DNA of 5,031 nt from an uncultured Candidatus Melainabacteria bacterium. GTDB taxonomy: Bacteria; Cyanobacteriota; Vampirovibrionia; Gastranaerophilales; Gastranaerophilaceae. Each line of letters opens with the position of its first letter. The first letter of the stretch is position 1. The position numbers and the translations under genes are program-made. The notes under the pieces were generated by a model. It worked only from the letters and a program-made list of their open reading frames with translations. It was not told the DNA's origin and searched no databases. Location: contig CAKVND010000083.1 of the NCBI GenBank assembly GCA_934777245.1, positions 1-5,031 of the forward strand, given 5' to 3'. Below, one piece after another: positions 1-5,022 of the stretch.

Positions 1-38
1 CTTCTTTCTCCGGCTACTCGAAAGCCGAATGCTTCCAT
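1..38 (-). CDS. Possible 5' end of a gene truncated by the window edge
   Basis: An ATG at 38-36 on the minus strand opens a frame that stays open to base 1 and reads MEAFGFRVAGER. It lies about 29 bases downstream of the start point predicted from the promoter at 74-102, which is the main reason to call it. No clear Shine-Dalgarno sequence precedes it; the upstream bases are A-rich, then tagtagaactta. The same bases can fold as a 5-bp hairpin (11-15 with 23-27), so this could instead be the 5' part of a structured leader or RNA gene. Only 12 complete codons are visible, so no family can be assigned. Confidence 0.3.
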   Translation of the reverse strand, partial: MEAFGFRVAGER

Positions 39-73
39 TAAGTTCTACTATTTTTTTAAATTTTTCCACGCTA

Positions 74-102
74 ATTATACAATAAACATGCAATTTTCGC
101 AA
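74..102 (-). promoter_or_regulatory. Sigma70-type promoter reading leftward
   Basis: On the minus strand the sequence shows a -35 box TTGCGA (complement of 97-102), a 17-base spacer and a perfect -10 box TATAAT (complement of 74-79). Transcription would start near base 67. It begins directly after the hairpin terminator of the preceding minus-strand gene, so it looks like the start of a separate transcription unit whose body lies left of the window. Confidence 0.5.
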
Positions 103-119
103 AACTAACAAATCAAACA

Positions 120-171
120 AAACAAAGAGCGTGAATAAGTATATTCAAAAACTTATTCACGCTCTTTGTTT
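120..171 (-). terminator. Intrinsic terminator, perfect 21-bp stem
   Basis: Bases 120-140 and 151-171 are exact reverse complements, giving a 21-bp stem around a 10-base A/T-rich loop. It starts 14 bases after the stop codon of the minus-strand gene 185-679. Read on the minus strand, the stem is followed by the T-rich run ttgtttg. The plus-strand side also has a T-rich tail (ctttattta), so it may work in both directions, but no plus-strand gene is seen on its left. The main role is most likely ending the 185-679 transcript. Confidence 0.75.
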
Positions 172-184
172 CTTTATTTAATAT

Positions 185-679
185 TTAAACTTTTTCTTGT
201 GAAATAGGTTGGATATCCAATTTCGCAAATGTTCTTGATGCTTTTGCAAATTTGTAAGTTCCGGGAGGTGTTGTTACAGAAAGTGATGTAGCAAAACCTG
301 CTGATAAACCTGCTACAACGCCTGTAACAGTAGCAATAATTTGTTTGAGCGTAGAGGCCTTTCTTGTAAGGGCAATTGGAATTGCAGCACCAAGAAATCC
401 GCCGACTCCTACTATAGCTCTGGATAGATTTCGTCTTTTCTTAATATCAGCTTCGGATGAATTTTCTGTAACATATTTTTGAATTTTAGGAGCAGCATCC
501 ATAATATCACGATATGCTGATTCAAATTTATCTGTATCGGTTCCTGCAACACTCAAACGCCCCGCTTCATTTCCGTCAGAATCAATTACTCTATAAATCG
601 CCCTACCATGCTCAGTTGAGCCTATTTTTTGGATGTTACCGTAAGAATTTTGTTTAAAACCTGTTATGCCATTAACCAT
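185..679 (-). CDS. Small predicted membrane protein of unknown function, 164 aa
   Basis: I do not recognise a named family. The chosen start is the ATG at 679-677 because GAAGGT lies 7 bases before it. A longer frame opens with TTG at 727, but there is no ribosome binding site there. The N-terminal part (residues about 1-80) is soluble and polar, including a short stretch IYRVIDSDGNEAGRLSV that looks like paired beta strands with a turn. A basic patch (KKRR, 80-83) is followed by two Gly/Ala-rich hydrophobic segments at about 88-104 and 114-135, separated by TRKAST, suggesting a membrane hairpin. The C-terminal about 28 residues are polar. There is no signal peptide. The gene is divergent from the 501-aa membrane protein gene and is closed by the hairpin at 120-171. 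The opening MVNGITGFKQN resembles short N-terminal tags I associate with hypothetical proteins of Gastranaerophilales; that link is from memory, not from a search. Confidence 0.72.
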   Translation of the reverse strand: MVNGITGFKQNSYGNIQKIGSTEHGRAIYRVIDSDGNEAGRLSVAGTDTDKFESAYRDIMDAAPKIQKYVTENSSEADIKKRRNLSRAIVGVGGFLGAAIPIALTRKASTLKQIIATVTGVVAGLSAGFATSLSVTTPPGTYKFAKASRTFAKLDIQPISQEKV

Positions 680-686
680 AAAATCT

Positions 687-692
687 ACCTTC
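687..692 (-). promoter_or_regulatory. Ribosome binding site fixing the start at 679
   Basis: The minus strand reads GAAGGT here, a good match to the anti-Shine-Dalgarno complement, with 7 bases to the ATG at 679-677. This supports the 164-aa reading over a 16-residue longer one from TTG at 727. Confidence 0.65.
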
Positions 693-823
693 ACACAAAT
701 ACTACTTATATTAATAAAGTAATCCAAACAAAATTTTTTGCTAGTTTATAAAGAAATGTAAAGTGAAATTTTCTAAGAAGATATGATTTGTTGAGAAAAT
801 GTTATTGCATACCATAACACAAC

Positions 824-852
824 TTCATAAAAGATACTTAGGCTATTGACAA
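824..852 (-). promoter_or_regulatory. Possible promoter for the 164-aa protein gene
   Basis: The minus strand carries TTGTCA (complement of 847-852), a 17-base spacer, then TATGAA (complement of 824-829). The -35 is a 5/6 match and the -10 a 4/6 match. The -35 lies inside the palindrome 843-855 that also holds the -35 of the rightward promoter. It would give an untranslated leader of about 138 bases for the gene starting at 679. Other weak -10-like sequences lie nearer the gene, so this assignment is tentative. Confidence 0.3.
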
Positions 853-855
853 TAG
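843..855. promoter_or_regulatory. Operator-like palindrome spanning two -35 boxes
   Basis: The 13 bases CTATTGACAATAG form a palindrome with 6-bp arms around a central A. The top strand supplies TTGACA and the bottom strand TTGTCA, so one site contains the -35 element for both directions. A protein bound here could switch both genes together. An 8-bp inverted repeat (834-841 with 875-882) encloses it. No regulator gene is present in the window. Confidence 0.35.
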
Positions 856-874
856 AAAATGTTTGTTTGATTAT
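846..874 (+). promoter_or_regulatory. Sigma70-type promoter reading rightward
   Basis: A perfect -35 TTGACA (846-851) is followed by a 17-base spacer and GATTAT (869-874; 4/6 match to TATAAT). The expected transcription start falls near 881, which is also the first base of the leader ORF ATG. This promoter would drive the attenuator-like leader and, on readthrough, the 501-aa protein gene. Confidence 0.5.
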
Positions 875-880
875 CTAAGT

Positions 881-928
881 ATGACTAGACGAAATATCAA
901 AACTCAAAATTGTTGTTGCAAGTTCTAA
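881..928 (+). CDS. Candidate 15-aa Cys-codon leader peptide
   Basis: ATG at 881 opens MTRRNIKTQNCCCKF, ending at TAA 926-928. Three successive cysteine codons (TGT TGT TGC, 911-919) sit just before a hairpin whose 3' arm can pair with the downstream terminator stem, as in amino-acid attenuators. There is no Shine-Dalgarno sequence; the predicted transcription start coincides with the ATG, so it would need leaderless translation. The Cys run lies in a simple repeat (ttgttgttgc) and could be chance. No coding conservation can be judged from one sequence. Confidence 0.25.
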   Translation: MTRRNIKTQNCCCKF

Positions 929-980
929 CAGGACTTGTCTTTTGTGATGCAACAATTTTGAAGAAATAAATAGTTTGATG

Positions 981-1013
981 AGTCCTTAATTTATATAAAT
1001 TGAGGACTTTTTT
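981..1013 (+). terminator. Intrinsic terminator just before the 501-aa gene
   Basis: Bases 981-992 pair with 997-1008 in a 12-bp stem with one T-G wobble and a 4-base loop (ATAT). T's run from 1008 to 1013. It ends only 13 bases before the ribosome binding site at 1027-1033, and no complete conventional gene precedes it on this strand. It therefore most likely controls readthrough into the following gene or ends a small RNA. Confidence 0.7.
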
Positions 1014-1026
1014 CATGCGCAATTTT

Positions 1027-1033
1027 GAAAGGA
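1027..1033 (+). promoter_or_regulatory. Ribosome binding site fixing the start at 1040
   Basis: GAAAGGA lies 6 bases before the ATG at 1040-1042. An in-frame TTG at 1025 overlaps this site and so cannot use it, which makes the ATG the better start. Confidence 0.7.
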
Positions 1034-1039
1034 TTAAAA

Positions 1040-2545
1040 ATGAAAATTTATAACAACATATCTCAAACCCAAACAAAAATTCCAAATTTTCGTGGTCCTA
1101 TAGATACTCCACTAACACAAGGTTTGGCTGCTTTAAGTACAAATCCTATGTTAAACGCATCTTTAGTAGATGTTTTCGCAATGGGTTTACCAAGAACGGT
1201 TGTTGAGTATAAAGAACGTAACAAGTACGCCGGTTTTGAAATGGCGTTTAGAGAATTTACAGGAACTTTTATTGCTTGCTTTTCTGCAGGTTTATTTGGT
1301 CAAATGATAAATAAAACAATGTCAAAACGAATTCAGCCAAATATAAAAGTTAATAAAAATTCTTGGGCATCGAATAATACGATTGATGTTTTAAATGAAA
1401 TTAATAAATCAGGAAAGAATTATTCAAAAAATCTTTTCAATTCACTTTCGGGTTTAAACAAAAATGAAGAACGGGCATGGAATAAGATAGATTGGAGTAA
1501 AATCGAATGGTATGATAAAGAAGCTTGGAATCACTTAAAATGGGATAACAAAGATTTTGAAGGAGTTCATAAAAAAATTAAATCTGAAAAATCAATTATT
1601 GAGACTTTCGACAAATTAATTTTTGATAAAAACCTTTCAAAAAATGATTCAAAAAATTTACAAAATATTTTGACGGAAAGAGTAATAAATGCACTTGGTG
1701 CAGAAAGTAATATTACAATTAAAAGTGGCAATAAATCCATAACATCTACAGTGCAAAATGTTTTAAGAGATTCAATTGATATGGGAAAAAATGTTTTTTC
1801 TGCCAATGCTTCAGAAAACGTAATTGCGAAATTAAAGAAATTAAATAAAGTTAAAACACTGGGTGCGCTTTCACTTTCAGTAGTTTTGGCACTTACAAAT
1901 CAAGCAATAAATCGCTATATTACGCAGAAGCGAACAGGAAGTAAAGAGTTTGTAGGCAATATGGATTATGAAAGTCATATTGGTAACAATAATCAACTAA
2001 ACAAAAAGAAAAATCTTAATTTCAATAAACTTCTCGCAAGCGCAGGTTTCATTGCTATGTTAGCCAAGGTTATGAACATCAAAAATGCAAAAGATTTTTT
2101 TAAAAAACTTGAATTTACAGGTCCGACAACGAGCGGAAACGCAATTAAAACAGTTTACGGAGCTTTGATTTTAGGGAGATTTTTTGCTTCAAAAGATAAT
2201 ACTGAACTTAGAGAAACTGTAGTTAGAGATTATCTCGGTTTCTTGAACTGGCTTGTTTTAGGTGGTTTCGTTGTAAAAGGTGTTGGCAATTTGCTTGATA
2301 AAGACAGAAAAGATTTATTCAATACATCAAAAGAAGGTAAAGGAATCAAGCATTGGCTCAATGACGTATCATTAAAAACACATTCAGAAATTGCTGCACA
2401 AGGCGGAAAAGATATCAAAAAGAATTTGCGCAAATTAAATATTGCTCACATTTCAGGACTTGTGTATTCAGCACTAATGCTTGGAATTTTATTACCGAAA
2501 TTAAATATTTCAATGACCAAACATAAACAAAAAAATGTTGCGTAA
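1040..2545 (+). CDS. Predicted multi-pass membrane protein of unknown function, 501 aa
   Basis: I do not recognise a family. The N-terminus has no signal peptide and contains the short segment IPNFRGP (residues 14-20), a style of opening I associate with Gastranaerophilales hypothetical proteins. A hydrophobic segment lies at about 73-90. Residues about 95-270 form a polar Asn/Lys-rich region with five tryptophans spaced five or six residues apart (W147, W152, W157, W163, W168). Further hydrophobic stretches lie at about 273-291, 331-345, 371-383, 398-418 and 471-487, the last followed by a basic tail. This suggests a membrane-anchored protein with a large soluble insert and a hydrophobic C-terminal half. 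There is only one cysteine (C80). Transcription probably starts near 881 and must pass the terminator at 981-1013. Its stop codon is 4 bases from the stop of the convergent pyruvyltransferase gene. That it is a real gene is well supported by length and ribosome binding site; its function is unknown. Confidence 0.85.
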   Translation: MKIYNNISQTQTKIPNFRGPIDTPLTQGLAALSTNPMLNASLVDVFAMGLPRTVVEYKERNKYAGFEMAFREFTGTFIACFSAGLFGQMINKTMSKRIQPNIKVNKNSWASNNTIDVLNEINKSGKNYSKNLFNSLSGLNKNEERAWNKIDWSKIEWYDKEAWNHLKWDNKDFEGVHKKIKSEKSIIETFDKLIFDKNLSKNDSKNLQNILTERVINALGAESNITIKSGNKSITSTVQNVLRDSIDMGKNVFSANASENVIAKLKKLNKVKTLGALSLSVVLALTNQAINRYITQKRTGSKEFVGNMDYESHIGNNNQLNKKKNLNFNKLLASAGFIAMLAKVMNIKNAKDFFKKLEFTGPTTSGNAIKTVYGALILGRFFASKDNTELRETVVRDYLGFLNWLVLGGFVVKGVGNLLDKDRKDLFNTSKEGKGIKHWLNDVSLKTHSEIAAQGGKDIKKNLRKLNIAHISGLVYSALMLGILLPKLNISMTKHKQKNVA

Positions 2546-2549
2546 AAAA

Positions 2550-3479
2550 CTAGTTCTTGATTAGCAAATCAAATTCTTTTGAAAAATCTTTTTGCTTAAG
2601 CTCGATTAATGGTAAATTGTATTCATCTGCAAGTTTTTTAACTTTGATGTCATAATTTATCGCAAGTGCCTTTACGCCGGATTTAATTGCAACAACGTTA
2701 GCATGAAATCTCATTCCTATAAGAAATTCTAAGTCTGAAATTTTTTCAAAAACTTCGTTTACGGAAAGTCCTTTTATAACTTCAATATTTTCTAAACCTT
2801 TTTTGTACAAAATTCTTGCGAATTTTTCACATACAGCTAAATCAATGCTATCTTGAAAAGATAAAACTTCTATTTTTTTGTCAGAAAATCTTTTTACTAT
2901 TTCATCTGCCAAAGCATTTAAAAATTTTTCGTTTAAAGTCGGATAACTTCTTAATTGTACGCCAACAATTCCTTTGTTATTTTTTTTAGGCAAATCTAAA
3001 TCAAAAATTGGGTCAGGTTTTAATTCCGCATCAATTTTCCAGCTTTTTAAAAGCTCTTGTGATTTTTTATCACGCACTGATATTTTTGATGCACGCTTTA
3101 ATGCAATTTTTGTCAAAAATTGTCCGAACTTAGAATGAATCGGGCCTATTCCTTGTCTAAAGATTTCAACTTTTTTGCCAAAGAATAAAGCGCAATAAAT
3201 TACGCCGAGATAATATAAAAGGCTTTTAAAACTCGTAACATCCTGTAAAAGGCTTCCGCCTCCTGATACTAAAACATCGGCATCTTTTATTGCATTAACA
3301 AATTTTAACATTGGTACAGAATTTACATTATATAATTGCGCGGTTTTTTCAGGGTTAGAGGAAATCAGAGTGATTTTTTCAGCACCTATTGATTTTAATT
3401 TATCAACTAAAACATGTGCTATTGCTTCATCTCCGAAATTATCGAAGCCGATGTATCCTGAAATAACGTATTTTGTCAT
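2550..3479 (-). CDS. csaB: CsaB-like polysaccharide pyruvyltransferase
   Basis: The 309-aa product belongs to the polysaccharide pyruvyltransferase family and most resembles CsaB, which transfers the enolpyruvyl group of PEP to a cell-wall polysaccharide to form a pyruvate ketal. In bacteria with S-layers this ketal anchors SLH-domain proteins. Visible family motifs are the N-terminal GYIGFDNFGDEAI (8-20), GGGSLLQD (73-80), RQGIGP (108-113), SVRDKKS (134-140), and a C-terminal GMRFHANVVAIKSG (255-268) with its conserved Arg and His. The length is near normal for a single-domain CsaB. There is no signal peptide, so it acts in the cytoplasm, probably at the membrane on a lipid-linked precursor. 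GGAG lies 8 bases before the ATG, and that ATG shares one base with the stop of the kinase gene (TAATG), suggesting translational coupling. It is the last gene of the operon. No SLH protein or acceptor-polymer gene is in the window, so the acceptor is unknown. Confidence 0.85.
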   Translation of the reverse strand: MTKYVISGYIGFDNFGDEAIAHVLVDKLKSIGAEKITLISSNPEKTAQLYNVNSVPMLKFVNAIKDADVLVSGGGSLLQDVTSFKSLLYYLGVIYCALFFGKKVEIFRQGIGPIHSKFGQFLTKIALKRASKISVRDKKSQELLKSWKIDAELKPDPIFDLDLPKKNNKGIVGVQLRSYPTLNEKFLNALADEIVKRFSDKKIEVLSFQDSIDLAVCEKFARILYKKGLENIEVIKGLSVNEVFEKISDLEFLIGMRFHANVVAIKSGVKALAINYDIKVKKLADEYNLPLIELKQKDFSKEFDLLIKN

Positions 3480-4408
3480 TAAACATTCTCCAAAACATTT
3501 TTTAGGTAAGGAATTGATTGTATTGCGCCAAAATTTTGTGTCTGCAAACCTGAAACAACCGCAGCGAATTTTGTGGCTTCCGCAGGTGCATAACCGTTTG
3601 TAATTGCATATAAAAATCCGCCATTAAATACATCGCCTGATGCCGTTGTATCAATAGCTTTAGATGTGTTATAAAATTCAGTAAAGCTGATATCGCCTTT
3701 ATATCCTGTATAATAACCGTTGTCGATATGAGATTTTACAACAACGATTTTAACTCCTTTATCCCAAAAATAATTCATAACTTTATCGATTGATTCTACG
3801 TCATAAAGTCTTTCTGCATCATTTTTAAGACTCAAAAATATGATATCAGTGTAATCTACGATTTCTTCAAAATATTCTTTTGTGTCGGTAGAATTCATAA
3901 AACAAGATGTGTAATTCGGATCATAAGCCGTCATTACATCATTTTCTTTTGCGAGTTTAAATGCGCTGTGCACAAGTTCTCTTGAACTTGCAGAGAGCGA
4001 TTGAACAACGCCTGTTGAATACACAAGTTTTAACTTTTTTATACAATCTTCATTTAAATCATCAATAGATAATTTTGTTGCGGCGGTTTTTCTTTTGTAA
4101 TATAAAAGTTCTTTTTTTTCTGGTGTACGAGAAACAATGTACATGCCGTTTTGTTCTTCGTTTGAAGTTATTAAAGAAGTGTCAATATTTTCTTTATTTA
4201 AGCTTGAAAGTATAAATTCGCTAAATCCATCATTGCCGACTTTTGTTACATAAGTGACTTTTCCACCCAATCTTGCGATTGCAACCGCAGTGGTTACGGT
4301 ATCACCGCCAAAATATTTGTTAAGCGTAGAAGTGTCAGCAAGCGTTCCGTTTGAGGAAAGCTCAATTAAGCATTCGCCTATGATTGCGATATCTACTTTT
4401 GGCTCCAT
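3479..4408 (-). CDS. PfkB/ribokinase-family sugar kinase, KDG kinase-like
   Basis: The 309-aa product is a PfkB-family carbohydrate kinase of usual length. It shows the N-terminal family signature FGGDTVTTAVAIARLGG (33-49) followed by VTKVGNDGF (54-62), and the C-terminal ATP/anion-hole motif DTTASGDVFNGGF (253-265), with D259 as the expected catalytic base. Its neighbour, a KDPG aldolase-family gene, points to 2-keto-3-deoxygluconate kinase (KDG + ATP to KDPG). However, the DPN segment usual in KDG kinases as DPNxR reads DPNYT here (163-167). As I recall, that Arg helps bind the acid substrate, so specificity may differ; fructokinase-like or other sugar kinase activity is possible. AAAGGA lies 9 bases before the ATG. 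The start overlaps the aldolase gene by 16 bases, and the stop overlaps the csaB start by one base. The kinase fold is certain; the substrate is inferred. Confidence 0.85.
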   Translation of the reverse strand: MEPKVDIAIIGECLIELSSNGTLADTSTLNKYFGGDTVTTAVAIARLGGKVTYVTKVGNDGFSEFILSSLNKENIDTSLITSNEEQNGMYIVSRTPEKKELLYYKRKTAATKLSIDDLNEDCIKKLKLVYSTGVVQSLSASSRELVHSAFKLAKENDVMTAYDPNYTSCFMNSTDTKEYFEEIVDYTDIIFLSLKNDAERLYDVESIDKVMNYFWDKGVKIVVVKSHIDNGYYTGYKGDISFTEFYNTSKAIDTTASGDVFNGGFLYAITNGYAPAEATKFAAVVSGLQTQNFGAIQSIPYLKNVLENV

Positions 4409-5022
4409 TTAGTATAATCCTTTATTTCAAGTAAAATTTCTTTTGTGCGGTTTGTGATTTCTTTTGGAGTAAATCCGTTGTAGAAGTCACGACCGATGCC
4501 AACAGCTGTCGCGCCTGCTTTAATATAAGTTACCGCGTCGCCTAATTTGATATTTCCCATTGGCATTAAGTTCAAAAATGGCATTTGTCTTAAAATATCT
4601 TCTATGTATTGAACACCGCCCATTGCGTCTGTTGGAAATAATTTAATTAAAGGAATTCTTGATTTCCAAGCGTTGTATGCTTCGTTGGCAGTTGAAGCTC
4701 CTGCAATAAACGGCACTTGTTTGTTTTTAGAAATTTTCACCATGTTCATTTGAAAAATCGGCGAAGAAAATAATTTTGCACCGCATTCAAGTGCTGCATC
4801 TGCTTGCATAGAGGTAATAATTCCACCTGCGCAAACATTTGCGAAATTTGAAACTTCTTGAATTGCTTCATAGATTGAAGGGTTCTCAACATTGATTTCT
4901 AAAACTCTTATTCCACCTTCTACTAAGGCTTTTGCTATTTCTATTGTTTGACTTGCTTCTTTGCATCTGATAATCGGATAAATCTTATCCTGACCAATCA
5001 TTTGTATGTAATTTTCACTCAT
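4393..5022 (-). CDS. KDPG aldolase-family protein (Eda-like), divergent
   Basis: The 209-aa product is a class I aldolase of the KDPG/KHG (Eda) family, a TIM barrel that normally cleaves 2-keto-3-deoxy-6-phosphogluconate to pyruvate and glyceraldehyde 3-phosphate. Recognisable landmarks are the start of the barrel (KIYPIIRCK), ALVEGGIRVLEI (32-43) with E42 matching the catalytic Glu45 of E. coli Eda, SSP (86-88), and IKLFPTDAMGG (126-136) with K127 matching the Schiff-base Lys133. Several substrate residues differ: E. coli Arg49 aligns with E46, the Thr of GAGT with G67 (CAGGI), and the PTGG phosphate loop reads PMGN (154-157). The reaction chemistry is probably kept but the substrate may differ. 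An in-frame TAA at 5025-5023 directly before the ATG fixes the longest possible start; no clear ribosome binding site is seen in the 9 bases left before the window ends. It is the first visible gene of the operon with the kinase and csaB; genes further upstream may belong to it. Confidence 0.82.
   Translation of the reverse strand: MSENYIQMIGQDKIYPIIRCKEASQTIEIAKALVEGGIRVLEINVENPSIYEAIQEVSNFANVCAGGIITSMQADAALECGAKLFSSPIFQMNMVKISKNKQVPFIAGASTANEAYNAWKSRIPLIKLFPTDAMGGVQYIEDILRQMPFLNLMPMGNIKLGDAVTYIKAGATAVGIGRDFYNGFTPKEITNRTKEILLEIKDYTKWSQK

Larger units (their letters stand above)
881..1013 (+). ncRNA. Attenuator-like structured leader RNA
   Basis: This leader shows three pairings. An 11-bp stem joins 905-915 with 950-960. 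Inside it an 8-bp hairpin joins 919-926 with 930-937, loop AAC, with one T-G pair at 924/932. The terminator hairpin at 981-1008 has one T-G pair at 987/1002. These T-G pairs are stable wobbles only in plus-strand RNA, which favours this strand. The heptamer AGGACTT occurs twice: at 930-936 in the first hairpin and at 1003-1009 in the 3' arm of the terminator. Its hexamer AGGACT complements AGTCCT at 981-986, so the first hairpin and the terminator can compete through an alternative antiterminator pairing. It could instead be a free-standing small RNA of about 130 bases ending at its own terminator. It matches no riboswitch class that I recognise. Confidence 0.4.

Noticed and set aside
577..590. 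EF-hand-like DSDGNE in the 164-aa protein
   Set aside because: Only part of the DxDxDG loop is present and no flanking helices fit; it reads better as a beta turn.
680..727. Longer N-terminus for the 164-aa protein, starting at TTG 727
   Set aside because: No ribosome binding site precedes it, while the ATG at 679 has GAAGGT at the right distance.
768..819. Inverted repeats attttct/agaaaat (768-774, 794-800) and tgttat/ataaca (800-805, 814-819)
   Set aside because: The arms are short and in very AT-rich sequence, where such repeats arise by chance; no T-run or gene end is associated.
1025..1039. Longer N-terminus for the 501-aa protein, starting at TTG 1025
   Set aside because: The TTG overlaps the GAAAGGA ribosome binding site that serves the ATG at 1040.
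897..1085. Minus-strand 62-codon open frame across the attenuator region
   Set aside because: It overlaps the terminator and the start of the well-supported plus-strand gene, its predicted peptide is low-complexity and aromatic-rich, and nothing supports translation.
1567..1806. Minus-strand open frame inside the 501-aa gene
   Set aside because: It is an antisense shadow of an AT-rich coding region with no ribosome binding site; the plus-strand gene explains the bases.
2230..2433. Minus-strand open frame near the 3' end of the 501-aa gene
   Set aside because: It lies wholly inside the long plus-strand gene and its peptide has no recognisable features.
3216..3255. Direct repeat taaaaggctt (3216-3225 and 3246-3255)
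   Set aside because: The copies are 30 bases apart in frame, and both encode a Ser-Leu-Leu that fits the csaB product; chance codon reuse is enough.
3370..3603. Plus-strand open frame across the csaB/kinase junction
   Set aside because: It is antisense to two genes with clear family motifs and has no supporting signal.
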